Assembly: GCA_020631735.1 (NCBI GenBank)
Contig: CM036201.1
Coordinates: 78,282,502 to 78,346,501 of the forward strand
DNA: 64,000 nt
Direction: 5' to 3'
Source: Saccharum officinarum
Taxonomy: Eukaryota > Streptophyta > Magnoliopsida > Poales > Poaceae
Positions 1-10,090 of the stretch are shown one piece after another (the first letter of the stretch is position 1; the number at the start of each line of letters is the position of its first letter). The notes under the pieces are model-generated. The model ran no database searches. It saw nothing but the letters and a program-made list of their open reading frames with translations, and was not told the DNA's origin. The position numbers and the translations under genes are program-made.

Positions 1-830
1 CAAGAAGGCGTGAAAAAGTCCGATAATCACATCTGTAATGGACGCCTTGGGTAAGCCAATGTAGTACAAGGTTCTGAGAATCAATCCACAGAGTTGCATA
101 AAACTGACAGATAATCTCATCATTCCAATTATGCTGGAACGTCATAAGAGGAAGCAGACGACAAGCATCAAGATCAGCAACCAAACGGTGAATGTCAGGA
201 TTGTTCAAATTATCAAGAGAGGCGCGCTGCACCCACTTGTGCTGGAAGATTGGCGGAGAAGAGCCACGCTGCCCACTCTTGAAAAGAACCTTGTAATAAT
301 AATCCGAATGCATGCGGCTCCAAAAACGAACATCCACACTAGGATTGCGGATAAACTGATAGGGATTCTCACTGCGCTGCACCCGTAAATCACCCGCTCT
401 CTTAGAATAATCAACAGGAAGAGAGGGTTGATAACCACCTTGATTCTGAGGACCGGACATACGAGGATTTGCATTTTGATGAAATAAAAGCATCCGGTTG
501 GCAGTGGCAAGACCAATTTATAGGGGATTGAGCCACAATGTTAGGGTCAATAGAGCGACCCTCAATTTGCATAGCGGCAAGCTGTGGATTCTCACCTGCC
601 GGACGCTGCCCCTGTACTTGCTCGCTATGACGACGCGGAGGATTGGGGCGTCCCATACTCGAGAGAGGAGCAGGCACACCCTGGGACTCAACATCATCTT
701 CATCTCCAATGCCGCCACCACCTCCACGGCCGCTAGAACGAGCGGCAGTCCTTCCACGGACAGGCCGGGAAGCACTACCACCATCACCTCCACTGGGACG
801 AGCGGCCCTCTTGGGGTTCTTCCTTTGCAT
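1..830 (-). pseudogene. Grass transposon-associated protein, N-terminal part, frameshifted and cut by window edge
   Basis: Read on the minus strand from an ATG at 830. The N-terminus is basic and low complexity (MQRKNPKRAARPSGG, then Gly/Arg-rich). After about 105 residues the reading frame must change near 505-525. The open frame then continues off the window with a recognisable stretch: FWSRMHSDYYYK, HKWVQRASL, FQHNWNDEIICQFYATLW and HWLTQGVHYRCDYRTFSRLL. The Q-FYATL and HW-T-G pattern is typical of the abundant 'putative plant transposon protein' family in grass genomes; its biochemical role is unknown to me. The gene lies downstream of copia element 1 pol on the same strand and has its own TATA box at 1055-1062. 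It could be a third ORF of that element or a separate element. The frame change could be an intron, an indel or a sequencing error. Confidence 0.55.
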
Positions 831-1054
831 GCTTGAAGATGAAAGAAGATCGAATCACAGCAAAGGAAGAAGTTTGGGCAACTCCAAAGCACCTCCACGC
901 GATCCCCACGACAAGGGGAAACTTCTCCTCAAAGATCGGCAAGAGTGGTGGAGGGAGGAGGGAGATCGAGTGGGGGTTGGAAGGGGCGGCGCCGTCGGTG
1001 ATGGTAGGATGCGGGCACGGGGAAGACGAATGAGGGAAGAAAGATCACAGCCCC

Positions 1055-1062
1055 TATTTATA
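1055..1062 (-). promoter_or_regulatory. TATA box for the minus-strand gene at 1-830
   Basis: The minus strand reads TATAAATA here, about 225 bp ahead of the ATG at 830. An ACCGGT-rich array begins about 17 bp further upstream, the same order as in the LTR at 6417-8019. Promoter role is inferred. Confidence 0.5.
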
Positions 1063-1077
1063 CCCAGCCGCAACTTA

Positions 1078-1220
1078 CACTACCGGTACTACCGGTGGAG
1101 AAGCACCGGTACTACCGGTCAGGTCGACAACGGCAGACAGGCGACGCGAGAAAAAAGAACTACCGGTGGTACCGATGTCTAGTCGGTACTACCGGTCACC
1201 CGGCGGTACCACCGGTGGTT
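1078..1220. repeat. ACCGGT dyad array upstream of a TATA box
   Basis: Several copies of ACCGGTACTACCGGT and variants (ACCGGTGGTACCGATG, GGTACCACCGGT) lie within about 145 bp. The 6-mer is palindromic, so the array reads the same way on both strands. The same dyad recurs at 6504-6590 and 7306-7670. The following 1221-1416 holds nothing I recognise. Confidence 0.8.
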
Positions 1221-1416
1221 CCAGTGCAGGAAGAAGTGAGTGAGAGATGGTGAACATATATGATGAACTAGAACCAACTCAAGCATGTCCAGATTTCATA
1301 GAAACAACACAAAACTATGAACATGCTTAAGAAGTGAAAATAGATTTTGAAATCTCATCCAAATTTTTTTAAAGAGTTTTCGCCTAGCTAGAATCAAACA
1401 AAATATGTCCAAAAAA

Positions 1417-4400
1417 TCAAGCCACGTTACGAGAATCAATGATATTTAGTTCACTCCTCAAAGCACAAAATCTTGACTCATCTAGGGGCTTTGTGAAGAT
1501 ATCGGCTAGTTGCTTTTCGGTGCTCACATGATGTAAAGCGATATCTCCTTTGGCTTCATGGTCTCTCAAGAAATGATGCCGGATGTCTATGTGCTTTGTA
1601 CGAGAATGGTTTACGGGATTGTTAGCCAATTTAATGGCACTCTCATTGTCACACAAGAGGGGAATCTTGGTTAGCTCACAACCAAAGTCTTTCAGGGTCT
1701 GCTTCATCCAAAGTAGCTGGGCACAGCAAGCACCGGCCGCCACATACTCGGCTTCGGCAGTAGACAAGGCAACACTATTTTGCTTTTTAGAGCTCCACGA
1801 CACCAAAGACCTACCAAGAAATTGGCAAGTCCCGGTAGTGCTCTTTCGATTTACCCTGCAACCGGCATAATCCGAATCGGAGTAGCCAAGTAAATCAAAA
1901 GTGGAGCCCTTAGGATACCACAAGCCAAGATTAGGAGTGAGCACTAAATATCTCAAAATTCTCTTAACAGCCACTAAGTGACATTCTTTCGGATTAGCTT
2001 GAAATCTTGCACACATGCACACACTAAGCATAATATCGGGCCTAGATGCACAAAGGTAAAGTAAGGATCCAATCATGGAACGATATACCTTTTGATCGAC
2101 GGCCTTTCCATCCTTGTCGAGATCAAGATGCCCATTGGTTGGCATCGGTGTCTTGATGGGTTTTGCTTTCTCCATGTCAAACTTCTTCAACATGTCAAGA
2201 GTATACTTCGTTTGACAAATAAAGGTTCCTTCCTTGAGTTGCTTGATTTGAAAACCAAGAAAGAACTTCAACTCTCCCATCATAGACATCTCGAATCTAT
2301 TCGTCATAATCCTACTAAACTCCTCACAAAAAGCCACATTAGTACTACCAAATATTATGTCATCGACATATATTTGGCAAATAAAGATATCATTATTGAC
2401 TTTGCGAGTAAATAAAGTTGGATCGGCCTTGCCTATCTCAAACCCTTGTTTGAGTAGGAAGTCCTTAAGACAATCATACCAAGCTCTAGGGGCTTGCTTA
2501 AGCCCATAGAGTGCTTTGTTGAGCTTATAGACATGATCAGGATTCTTGGGATCTTCAAAACCCGGTGGTTGCTCTACATATACTACTTCGGAGAGGGGCC
2601 GTTGAGGAATGCACTCTTCACATCCATTTGATATAGCTTGAAGTTGTGATGGACGGCATAGGCAAGTAAGATCCGTATTGACTCAAGCCTTGCCACCGGT
2701 GCATAAGTTTCCCCAAAATCCAAACCTTCAATTTGAGTGAATCCTTGAGCTACCAACCTCGCCTTGTTTCTTGTGACCACACCATGCTCATCTTGCTTGT
2801 TGCGGAAAACCCATTTGGTTCCAATCACATTTTGTTTAGGTCTTTCCACCAATGTCCAAACTTCATTACGAGTGAAGTTATTCAACTCTTCTTGCATTGC
2901 AATCATCCAATCCTCATCATCAATGGCTTCTTCAACCTTTTTAGGCTCTTTTGGAGACACAAATGAGAAGTGTTCACAAAAGCTTGCAAGCCTTGACCTT
3001 GTGACGACTCCTCTTTGAATGCTTCCCAAGATGTTATCAACGGGATGATCTCGTTGAATGGTATGATGTACTCTTGGGTGAGGCACTTGAGTTCTCCTTT
3101 GGATTGGACCTTCATCTTCATCATCCTTGTCTTGGTTGATTGAAAGGTCAAGATTAAGATCTTGTGTGAAGTTGTCTTTATTTCTATTTCGATCATCAAC
3201 TTGGTTGCTATCTTCGACTTGTGGTGAATTTTGAATGACTTGAACACTTGAATCATGTCCATTTCTTGATGTAGAACCATCATCATGGACATTTATTGAC
3301 TCATGATGCATATGCGGATCATGAATGGTTTGCTCTTGTTCATATTCATCATCTTCTTCAATGGGCTTTACTTCACCGGTAGCAAGCTTCTTGATCACTT
3401 GAGAGGATGGTTCTTCTTTACCTATAATGTCAACATTGACTTGCTCCTTTTGAGAGCCGTCGGTTTCATCAAATGTCACGTCAATCGCTATTTCAACTTG
3501 ACCGGTTGTCTTGTTGAAAACACGATAGCCATGTTCGTTAGTACCATAACCAAGCAAGAAACCTTCATCAACCTTTGGTGCAAACTTTGAGCTTTTGGAT
3601 TTCTTGTTAAGTATGAAACACTTGCATCCAAAAACTCGAAAGTAATGCACCTTAGGTTTGTTACCGGTAAGAAGCTCGTAGGCGGTCTTTTTCATGATTT
3701 TATGAAGATACAAGCGGTTGATTGCATGACATGCCGTGTTGACCGCTTCCGCCCAATACTTGTCCGGAGTCTTGTATTCATCCAACATTGCTCTTGCCGC
3801 TTCTATGAGTGTTCGGTTCTTTCTCTCCACAACACCATTTTGTTGAGGAGTATAGGGAACCGAAAACTCATGCTTGATTCCCTCTTCATTAAGGAACTCT
3901 TCAATATTGGTGTTCCTAAACTCCGTCCCGTTGTCACTTCTCACTTTCTTGATCTTCACTTCAAATTCATTTTGAGCTCTTCTTGCAAACTTCTTGAAGA
4001 TTACTTGAGTATCACTTTTATCTTGCAAAAAGAATACCCAAGTGAAGCGGGAATAATCATCAACAATAACGAAACCATATTTGTTACCTCCAATGCTTAT
4101 GTAAGCATTGGGACCAAATAAGTCCATGTGAAGTAGCTCAAGTGGTCTCATTGTTGATATAACATTTTTGACGGGATGCTTGGCTCCAACTTGTTTGCCC
4201 GCTTGACATGCGCTGCAAATCCTATCTTTCTCAAAAGAGACATTTGTTAGTCCAAGGATGTGTTCGCCTCTTTGAAGGTCGGCCAAGTTCCTCATTCCAA
4301 CATGGGCTAGTCGGCGATGCCATAGCCAACCCATGCTAGATTTTGCCACTAAACAAGTCTCGGGCTTCACTTTACTAGATGTGAAATCAACTAGATAAAG

Positions 4401-4745
4401 TTTGCCTTTCAAACGACCCGTGAAAACAATGAAGGAATCCTTCCTTTTAGAGACTTCCACACCCACATTGGTAAAGAGACAATTGTAGCCCATCTCACAA
4501 AGTTGTGAAACGGATAACAAATTGTATCCTAACCCTTCCACAAGTAATACATTTGAAATAGAATTATCATTTGAGATAGCAATTTTACCCAAACCAAGGA
4601 CGTCTCCTTTACCATTATCACCAAACACAATGCGTTCACTTGTACTTTGATTTGGTTGAAAGGAGGTGAACATATTCTTCTCTCCGGTCATATGATTAGT
4701 GCATCCACTATCTAGCACCCAACTTGTTCCACCGGAGGAGTATTC
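1417..4745 (-). pseudogene. pol: Copia element 1 pol polyprotein, one frameshift
   Basis: Encodes protease, integrase, reverse transcriptase and RNase H of a Ty1-copia element. Visible in order: protease motif LDSGCTNHM near the start; GAG-pre-integrase [12 protein letters not shown]; integrase zinc Cys pair CSAC and catalytic stretches [15 protein letters not shown] and [16 protein letters not shown] stretches [14 protein letters not shown] and [12 protein letters not shown], then YVDDI at about 2361-2376; RNase [21 protein letters not shown] and TKHIDIRHHFLRDH. The frame breaks near 2598, right after AFLNG, where one C appears to be missing from a C run; the next frame is open to the stop at 1417. 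Otherwise uninterrupted, so the copy is fairly young. The upstream boundary is uncertain: the frame opens right after a TTTGTAG that resembles a splice acceptor, 14-40 bp after the gag stop and in a different frame from gag. Confidence 0.9.
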
Positions 4746-4758
4746 CTACAAAAACAAA

Positions 4759-6360
4759 TTAAGCCTTGGTTTTAGGTACCCAAATTGAATTGGGTCCTAA
4801 GGGGTTAGTCACATAGGTCTTGGGCACCCAAACACTCCTTATGATTTGCTTCTTCTTGAGTGCACCAACATACTTCACAACAATCTTACCATCCTTGCCC
4901 CAACAACACATATAATCACTAGCATAGCTTCGTGAAATGGGTACTTGTTGCTTGGAGGTAAGCACTTGCTTCTTTTTGTTGTTGGCCTTGGTCTTAACAA
5001 ATGTGCTTGAAGGAGTGGCAACGTTGTTGACCTTGTTGATAAGATCGTCTAGTGCCACACCCTTGTTGAATCTCACATAAGGCACTCCATTGATCATGTT
5101 CCTTCCATTTGCTTTACCATCATACCTATTGTATCCAAGTCCATCCTTGATGAGGGGGTGTCTTGATGACTTATACATGGTTGTTGATTGCTTCTCCTTG
5201 CAACCATTCTTGATAACCATGTTCAATCTTTGAATCTCCTTATCTTTCTTTTCTAGCTCAACAAGGTTAGTACCACAAGCACTTATATCATGATTACAAC
5301 ATCTTTTACATCCTTCACCAGTTGAAGCATTGGAATCACCGGATTCCTTAGGATGGATGGAAGTGCTATTCCAAAGAGTTTCATAGCTAAGTTCAAGAGT
5401 ATAATATTTATCTTTGAAGCTTGTGAGGCTTTCTTGAACCAAGCTATGTTCACTCTTTAAACTAGATAAAGAGTCATTAACCAAAGAATGTTCCTTAGTC
5501 AAACGTTCATATGAATCTTTGGCTAAGGATAATTCTTTGTTTAATTTCTCAACTTCCTCCTTTTCCTTAGAAAGGCATGCTTCAAGTTCAAGGTTCTTCT
5601 CCCTTTCCACTAGGAGCAATTCCCCTTGCGACTCGATGCATGCTTCCCGCTTTTCTAGCTTTTGGATTAGTTTTATTATTTGAGAGCCGGCCGATTTTCC
5701 GAATTTCTTTATCATGTTGTTTGCAAGTTCATCATCATTTTCATCACAACTACTACATTCATTACTAGAGTGAGTCAGAGAGTTGTGTGGTACCTTCTCT
5801 CCCTTTCCCATAAGGCAAGTAGGAGTGTAGTAGTCGTTGTCGATGAGATTCTCGAAGAGCCTAGGTGATAAAGATAAGTCGGTGAACAATGATGGTGACG
5901 AAGAATGGTTGATGATGCGCTTGGGTTGAGAGGAAGAAGTCTCTTGAATAGCAATCGTTGCTACACCCTTCTTCTTCTCCTTATCTTTGTCATTTGAATC
6001 ATCACTTTTATCATTTGATTCCCATTCTTCACCAAGATGTGCTTCACCTCTCTTCTTGCCTTTATGCTTCTTGTCATCATCTTTGTTGTGCTTGTGCTTC
6101 ATCTTCTCTTTTGGACAATCGGCAATGAAATGACCAATATTCTTCTTTTGACTTGATGCTTCTTTTGCTTCATTCTCACCATCTCCATCACCACCACTTG
6201 CCACATCTTCAATCTTCTTACTTACGGCTTCCTTTAACTTATTTATCTCATCTTGCATCTTGTTCATTTGCTCTTTTTGTTGCTCTAGAAGCCTGTCACT
6301 GAGTTTCCCGGCAAGCAGCTCAACTAGCTTGTTCAAGGTGTCATCATCAAGGGTAGCCAT
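4759..6360 (-). CDS. gag: Copia element 1 gag, internally deleted
   Basis: A 533-residue open frame from MATLDDDTLNKLVELLAGKL to WVPKTKA. It is the structural nucleocapsid protein, judged by its place between the primer binding site and pol and by its tail (SIWVPKTKA), which resembles the gag tail of copia element 2 (VWVPKRY). The usual UBN2 capsid-type domain seen in element 2 is absent. The sequence jumps from the N-terminal coiled coil (about residues 1-70) to NIGHFIADCPKE, which is the second half of a CCHC zinc knuckle without its first two cysteines. A long Lys/Asp/Glu-rich stretch and a coiled coil (about residues 225-330, LEKREACIESQGELL onward) follow. The deletion keeps the frame open. 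A gag without UBN2 is probably not able to assemble alone; it may depend on intact relatives. Confidence 0.8.
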   Translation of the reverse strand: MATLDDDTLNKLVELLAGKLSDRLLEQQKEQMNKMQDEINKLKEAVSKKIEDVASGGDGDGENEAKEASSQKKNIGHFIADCPKEKMKHKHNKDDDKKHKGKKRGEAHLGEEWESNDKSDDSNDKDKEKKKGVATIAIQETSSSQPKRIINHSSSPSLFTDLSLSPRLFENLIDNDYYTPTCLMGKGEKVPHNSLTHSSNECSSCDENDDELANNMIKKFGKSAGSQIIKLIQKLEKREACIESQGELLLVEREKNLELEACLSKEKEEVEKLNKELSLAKDSYERLTKEHSLVNDSLSSLKSEHSLVQESLTSFKDKYYTLELSYETLWNSTSIHPKESGDSNASTGEGCKRCCNHDISACGTNLVELEKKDKEIQRLNMVIKNGCKEKQSTTMYKSSRHPLIKDGLGYNRYDGKANGRNMINGVPYVRFNKGVALDDLINKVNNVATPSSTFVKTKANNKKKQVLTSKQQVPISRSYASDYMCCWGKDGKIVVKYVGALKKKQIIRSVWVPKTYVTNPLGPNSIWVPKTKA

Positions 6361-6402
6361 GCTTTCTCCTCACGCGGTGAAGCGCTAAACACGAGGAAAC
6401 CT

Positions 6403-6414
6403 GCTCCGATACCA
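6403..6414 (-). other. Primer binding site (initiator tRNA-Met type), copia element 1
   Basis: The minus strand reads TGGTATCGGAGC two bases after the LTR end, one base different from the usual plant TGGTATCAGAGC match to the 3' end of tRNA-iMet. It fixes the orientation: LTR to the right, gag to the left. Confidence 0.85.
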
Positions 6415-6503
6415 ATTGAAAGGATCTAATAGGCCTAGAGGGGGGTGAATAGGCGGATCTAAAAACCTGAAACTCAAAACTCAACGCGGAAGTTAAAACA
6501 CTG

Positions 6504-6590
6504 ACCGGTACTACCGGTTGATTTGGACCGGTACTACCGGTGAGGGATCACCGGTACTACCGACGCTGACCACCGGTACTACCGGTACCC
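6504..6590. repeat. ACCGGT dyad array, transcribed side of the LTR
   Basis: Four or five copies of ACCGGTACTACCGGT or close variants within about 90 bp. On the minus strand they lie downstream of the TATA box, so they would be in the transcript. Confidence 0.8.
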
Positions 6591-7282
6591 TACTGAAACT
6601 AAGAAATCAGAGATTTGCGAGTTGTGATTTCAGATCTGAGTTTTACCCCACTACCGAAGATGATGTTGATGAAGTTTATGAACTCTCCTTTCTTGTTCCT
6701 TTACCAAGAGTAGATCGAGCACCCACAACCTATGAAAGAGATATGAAAGAGGGAGAACACAAAGAACAAGTAATATCTCAAGTGAACACGAATAACAACA
6801 ACAACAAGCACGCAGGACGCACGATTTAACCCGAGGTTCGGCAACCCCACAAAGGAGTTCCTACGTCCTCGTTGTTGAGGTGACCACTAAGGTCGGAGTC
6901 TATTCCACCTCCTTGCCTCCCTCAAGCAACCACAAAGGTTAGCCCAAGATTTCCACTAAGAATACAAGGGTAATACAAACTCTTCGGGGTGCCCTCACAA
7001 GTACAACAACACGGGCAACCACGAAGAACACCTAGCCGGCTAGGGTTCCAAGAACCCAAGAGTAACAAATACAAACCAAGCCAACTAGGAGGGGAACCAA
7101 GTGCTCAAGATGTGAATTGAAGCTTTCCACTCTTAAATCTCTCCTCTCTACTCAGATCTTGCAAGGGATTGGATTTGAGAGCAAAGAGGAAGAGAGAGGG
7201 TGAGTCAATGCTTGAGAGCTGTTTGTCTGAAGGTTGGTAGGAGTAAATGACGTGAGTAACGGTTAGAAATGAAGGGGAGAGC

Positions 7283-7290
7283 TATTTATA
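7283..7290 (-). promoter_or_regulatory. TATA box of copia element 1 LTR
   Basis: Minus strand TATAAATA, with the ACCGGT array starting about 20 bp upstream in U3. Transcription would run toward gag. Confidence 0.6.
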
Positions 7291-7305
7291 CTTTTATCTT
7301 CGAAG

Positions 7306-7670
7306 CGGTACCGGTACTACCGGTGAACCCACCGGTACTACCGATCCTAAGGGTTTCGACCGTTACAACCAACCTACTGGAGACTATTACGAGAAAATAG
7401 CCTACCGGTACTACCGGTCTATCACCGGTACCACCGGTCAACGACCGGTACCACCGGTAGTACAGATTTTGGCGGAGACAAGTTTTGCGGGAAAAAGACT
7501 TACCGGTACTACCGGGCTTTCACCGGTAACACCGGTCAAAGGCCGGTACTACCGGTCAACCACCGATACTACCGCTAGAATAAAAACTCGCAGAACTAAG
7601 GCGCTGACACCGGCGGGATTTATGCCTACCGGTACTACCGGTGGTTCACCGGTACTACCGGTACTCCCAG
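7306..7670. repeat. ACCGGT dyad array in U3, upstream of the TATA box
   Basis: About a dozen ACCGGTACTACCGGT-type dyads, some with ACC in place of ACT and some with one half lost (ACCGATACTACCGC), separated by 10-90 bp of unrelated sequence. The half-site is a palindrome and includes CCGG. Confidence 0.85.
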
Positions 7671-8019
7671 GCATAAAACACTTCTCTAAGTGTCCGTGAG
7701 TGCAAAGGTGTCTTTTAAACGCTTAAACCAATACACATTGAGCACAAGTTTTCCCTCTAGATAACCTAATTTGTATCCCTCTTGATAGTGTGGCGTTTCT
7801 TATAACTCAAGTCAAAAGATAAAATCAAATCTATCCACTTGAGACGGAACGCTTTTCAAACAATGGAATTGAGGGTGCTAACATCACCAAATGTGACCAT
7901 ACAAATTCTTTCATTGAACTAACACCTGCATATTCACTTAGATAGACATGTTAGTCCCTAATTTGATTGTCATTAATTATCTAAAACCCACAACGGGGGC
8001 GAATGCACTTACATTTTCA

Positions 8020-8209
8020 CCCTTTCGCGCCTGCCTTCCTCTTGTGAATCCGGTGCTCGCTTCACCGTGCCCAGTCGTGGCCGGCAACGCCGCCGAACGC
8101 CACCGCCGCGCGGCCACGCCACCTTGAACGTCGGCAACCCCGCAGTCACGCCCCGCTCTCGCCCCCTCTCTGTTCGCTGGGCCAAGACGGCCTTGGGCCA
8201 GAGCCCAAG
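8020..8209 (+). repeat. Piece of older Tekay-type LTR between copia elements 1 and 2
   Basis: A GC-rich stretch lying between the end of copia element 1 and the TSD of element 2. Removing element 2 joins it directly to the LTR-like sequence at 21608 onward. No gene is seen in it. Confidence 0.5.
8205..8209. repeat. Target site duplication CCAAG, left copy
   Basis: CCAAG precedes TGAAAGGTC here and is repeated exactly at 21603-21607 after the other LTR. Five base pairs is the copia norm. Confidence 0.9.
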
Positions 8210-9105
8210 TGAAAGGTCTAGATGGCTAGAGGGGGGTGAATAGCATTTTAAAATTTTCTACAAAGACAAGCTAAATAAGTTTATCAATATAACAAATAGC
8301 GAGATGCGAGTTTTGCTTAGCCTACGGGGTGTTTGCAAGCTACCTATCCAAAACACAATTCTAGTAATTGCACTCAACCGCACAAGTCAAACCGAGAAGG
8401 TAACTACAACTACAACTGGCAAGCTACACAAAAGGGCTACTCTAGCAAAGCTAACTAGCTAGCAAAGATAACTAAGAAAGTAATGTGGAGTTGAGTTAGG
8501 AGAGTTTCACCGAGAGACGAAGTAATGAGCCAACCAATATGATCAACAAAGAATACCAAGATAATCGAACACCGGGATCAATCAATCACAATATGAAAGT
8601 GATGACACGAAGATTTATCTCGAGGTTCACGTGCTTGCCGGCACGCTAGTCCCTGTTGTGTCCCTCTTCACCACGTGGTTCGGTGGCTAATCGATCTCAC
8701 ACCGAGCCTCTCAAAAGGCGCCACAAGAACCTACCAAATGGCAAAAGGTTGCAATGACACGAGCAATTCACTAACGTTGCCTTTGGCGCTTCGCCGAGGT
8801 AGGCACAAACCCCTCACAATCACCGAAGGTGGCCAAGAACAATCACCAACTCTTGCCAACGCCTCCAAGCTGCTCCAAGCCATCTAGGTGGCAGCAACCA
8901 CTAAGAGAAACAAGAATCCCGCAGCAAATCAACCACCAAGTGCCAACTAGATGCAATCTCGTAATGCAAATGCACTTGGATCACTCAATCTCACTTTGAA
9001 TATGCAAAGAAGCAAGAGAGATGAGTGGGAGGAGAGTTGCTTAGCTCAAAGTGCTCACAAGTATGTCAAATGTTCGAGAGAGAGAGCCTTGAGCCGGCCA
9101 ACGAG

Positions 9106-9113
9106 TATATATA
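9106..9113 (-). promoter_or_regulatory. TATA box in 3' LTR of copia element 2
   Basis: TATATATA on either strand, about 50 bp from the first GACCGGACGCGCTG unit. On the minus strand the array is upstream. Confidence 0.5.
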
Positions 9114-9162
9114 GACGTGCCCCTTTGAAAAGAGCCGTTAGAAACTTAAACAGCCGAAATCG

Positions 9163-9540
9163 CGCTGACCGGACGCGCTGGTCCAACTGACCGGATGCGC
9201 TGGTTGCCCAATGGCTAACTGCGAAGCAATGACCGGACGCGCTCATCGCGCAGACCGGACGCGCTGCGAACGACCGGACGCGCTGGTCCCGCGAATGACC
9301 GGACGCGCTGGTCTCCTGAGCAGCGCTCAACGAAACAACGACCGGACGCGCTGAAGAAACATGACCGGACGCGACAGTGCCACCGTCCGGTTAGAGTCCA
9401 GTAAGCTCCCTGAACGACCGGACGCGTCCGATCATCAGTGACCGGACGCGCCTCGCGTCCGATCATCTAACTGAAAAACGCACAGACACTGAACACTGAC
9501 CGGACGTGTCCGGTCATGCAAGGACCGCGTCCGGTTCAGC
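9163..9540. repeat. GACCGGACGCGCTG array in U3
   Basis: Around fifteen units built on GACCGGACGCG(CTG), spaced 5-40 bp apart, ending with inverted forms such as GCGTCCGGTCA. CpG-dense and absent from the surrounding LTR. The matching array in the other LTR is at 20720-21130. Confidence 0.85.
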
Positions 9541-10078
9541 GTCCGGTCACCTCTGTGACCTCCGTTCGCCTCTGTTTCTTTTCCGGACTTCCGGCGTAGT
9601 GTAAAATAGTCGTTTCAACTTCTCGAAAACCCTCTCTACCGCTCAAACTCCACCGCCTTCGCAAACGTGCTAACACCACCAAGTGATCTCGTCAAGTGTG
9701 AGTGTGTTAGCATTTTCACAATCATTTTTCGAGGCGATATTAGTTCTATCCAAATGCATATGATCATGAAATGCACACCTAGAGGCACTTAGGAGTTCAA
9801 TAGCCGCGTCATTCCCCTCTTTATAGTACGGCTATCTATCCTATAGTGTAACCACACCCACTAGGTGTCTTGGTTACTAAAACACAACCCTTAAGCATAT
9901 ACCTTTGCCTTGATCATATAGGGTTGCGTCCAAATCCAAGTGTGGCCATCATGATCACCATGTCCATCTTGCCACCAACCTTGGAATGTACTAATCCTCA
10001 TATGCTACATACAACTTAGGCATAGGATTAGTACTTAGGCATTGTCACTAATTACCAACACCAAACATAGGACTTTTA

Positions 10079-10090
10079 ATCTCCCCCTTG
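10079..10090 (-). other. Polypurine tract, copia element 2
   Basis: The minus strand reads CAAGGGGGAGAT directly before the 3' LTR, the expected plus-strand primer site. It confirms element orientation. Confidence 0.85.

Larger units (their letters stand above)
1417..8019 (-). mobile_element. Ty1-copia element 1 (SIRE/Maximus-like), minus strand, 3' LTR not seen
   Basis: In element order (high to low coordinate): 5' LTR 8019-6417, primer binding site 6414-6403, gag 6360-4759, pol about 4745-1417. Integrase precedes reverse transcriptase in pol, which defines Ty1-copia. The long gag and the LTR end with its GAGGGGGGTGAATAGG block suggest the SIRE/Maximus lineage. No left LTR or polypurine tract is visible between 1 and 1416, so the 3' end is either missing or beyond the window if the gene at 1-830 belongs to the element. 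It lies inside an older Tekay-type LTR, a piece of which is at 8020-8209. Confidence 0.85.
6417..8019 (-). repeat. 5' LTR of copia element 1
   Basis: Starts TGAAAGGATCTAATAGGCC on the plus strand next to the primer binding site. The far end is either TGCACTTACA (8013) or ACATTTTCA (8019); I prefer 8019 because TGAAA and TTTCA are inverted matches. The LTR holds a TATA box (7283-7290, minus) and two ACCGGT arrays. About 1.6 kb long. No second LTR is available for dating. Confidence 0.75.
8210..10078 (-). repeat. 3' LTR of copia element 2
   Basis: 1869 bp, closely matching 19768-21602 except for two local rearrangements. The right end reads GGACTTTTA, so the CA terminus has mutated to TA. Contains a TATA box and the GACCGGACGCG array. 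Confidence 0.9.

Noticed and set aside
6403..6414. tRNA gene remnants at the tRNA-Met-like sites (also 19754, 46190, 53421)
   Set aside because: Only 12 bp matching a tRNA 3' end directly next to an LTR; these are primer binding sites.
9163..9540. CRISPR-like array (short repeats with spacers)
   Set aside because: Units are short, vary in sequence and spacing, lie in a plant LTR and have no cas genes.
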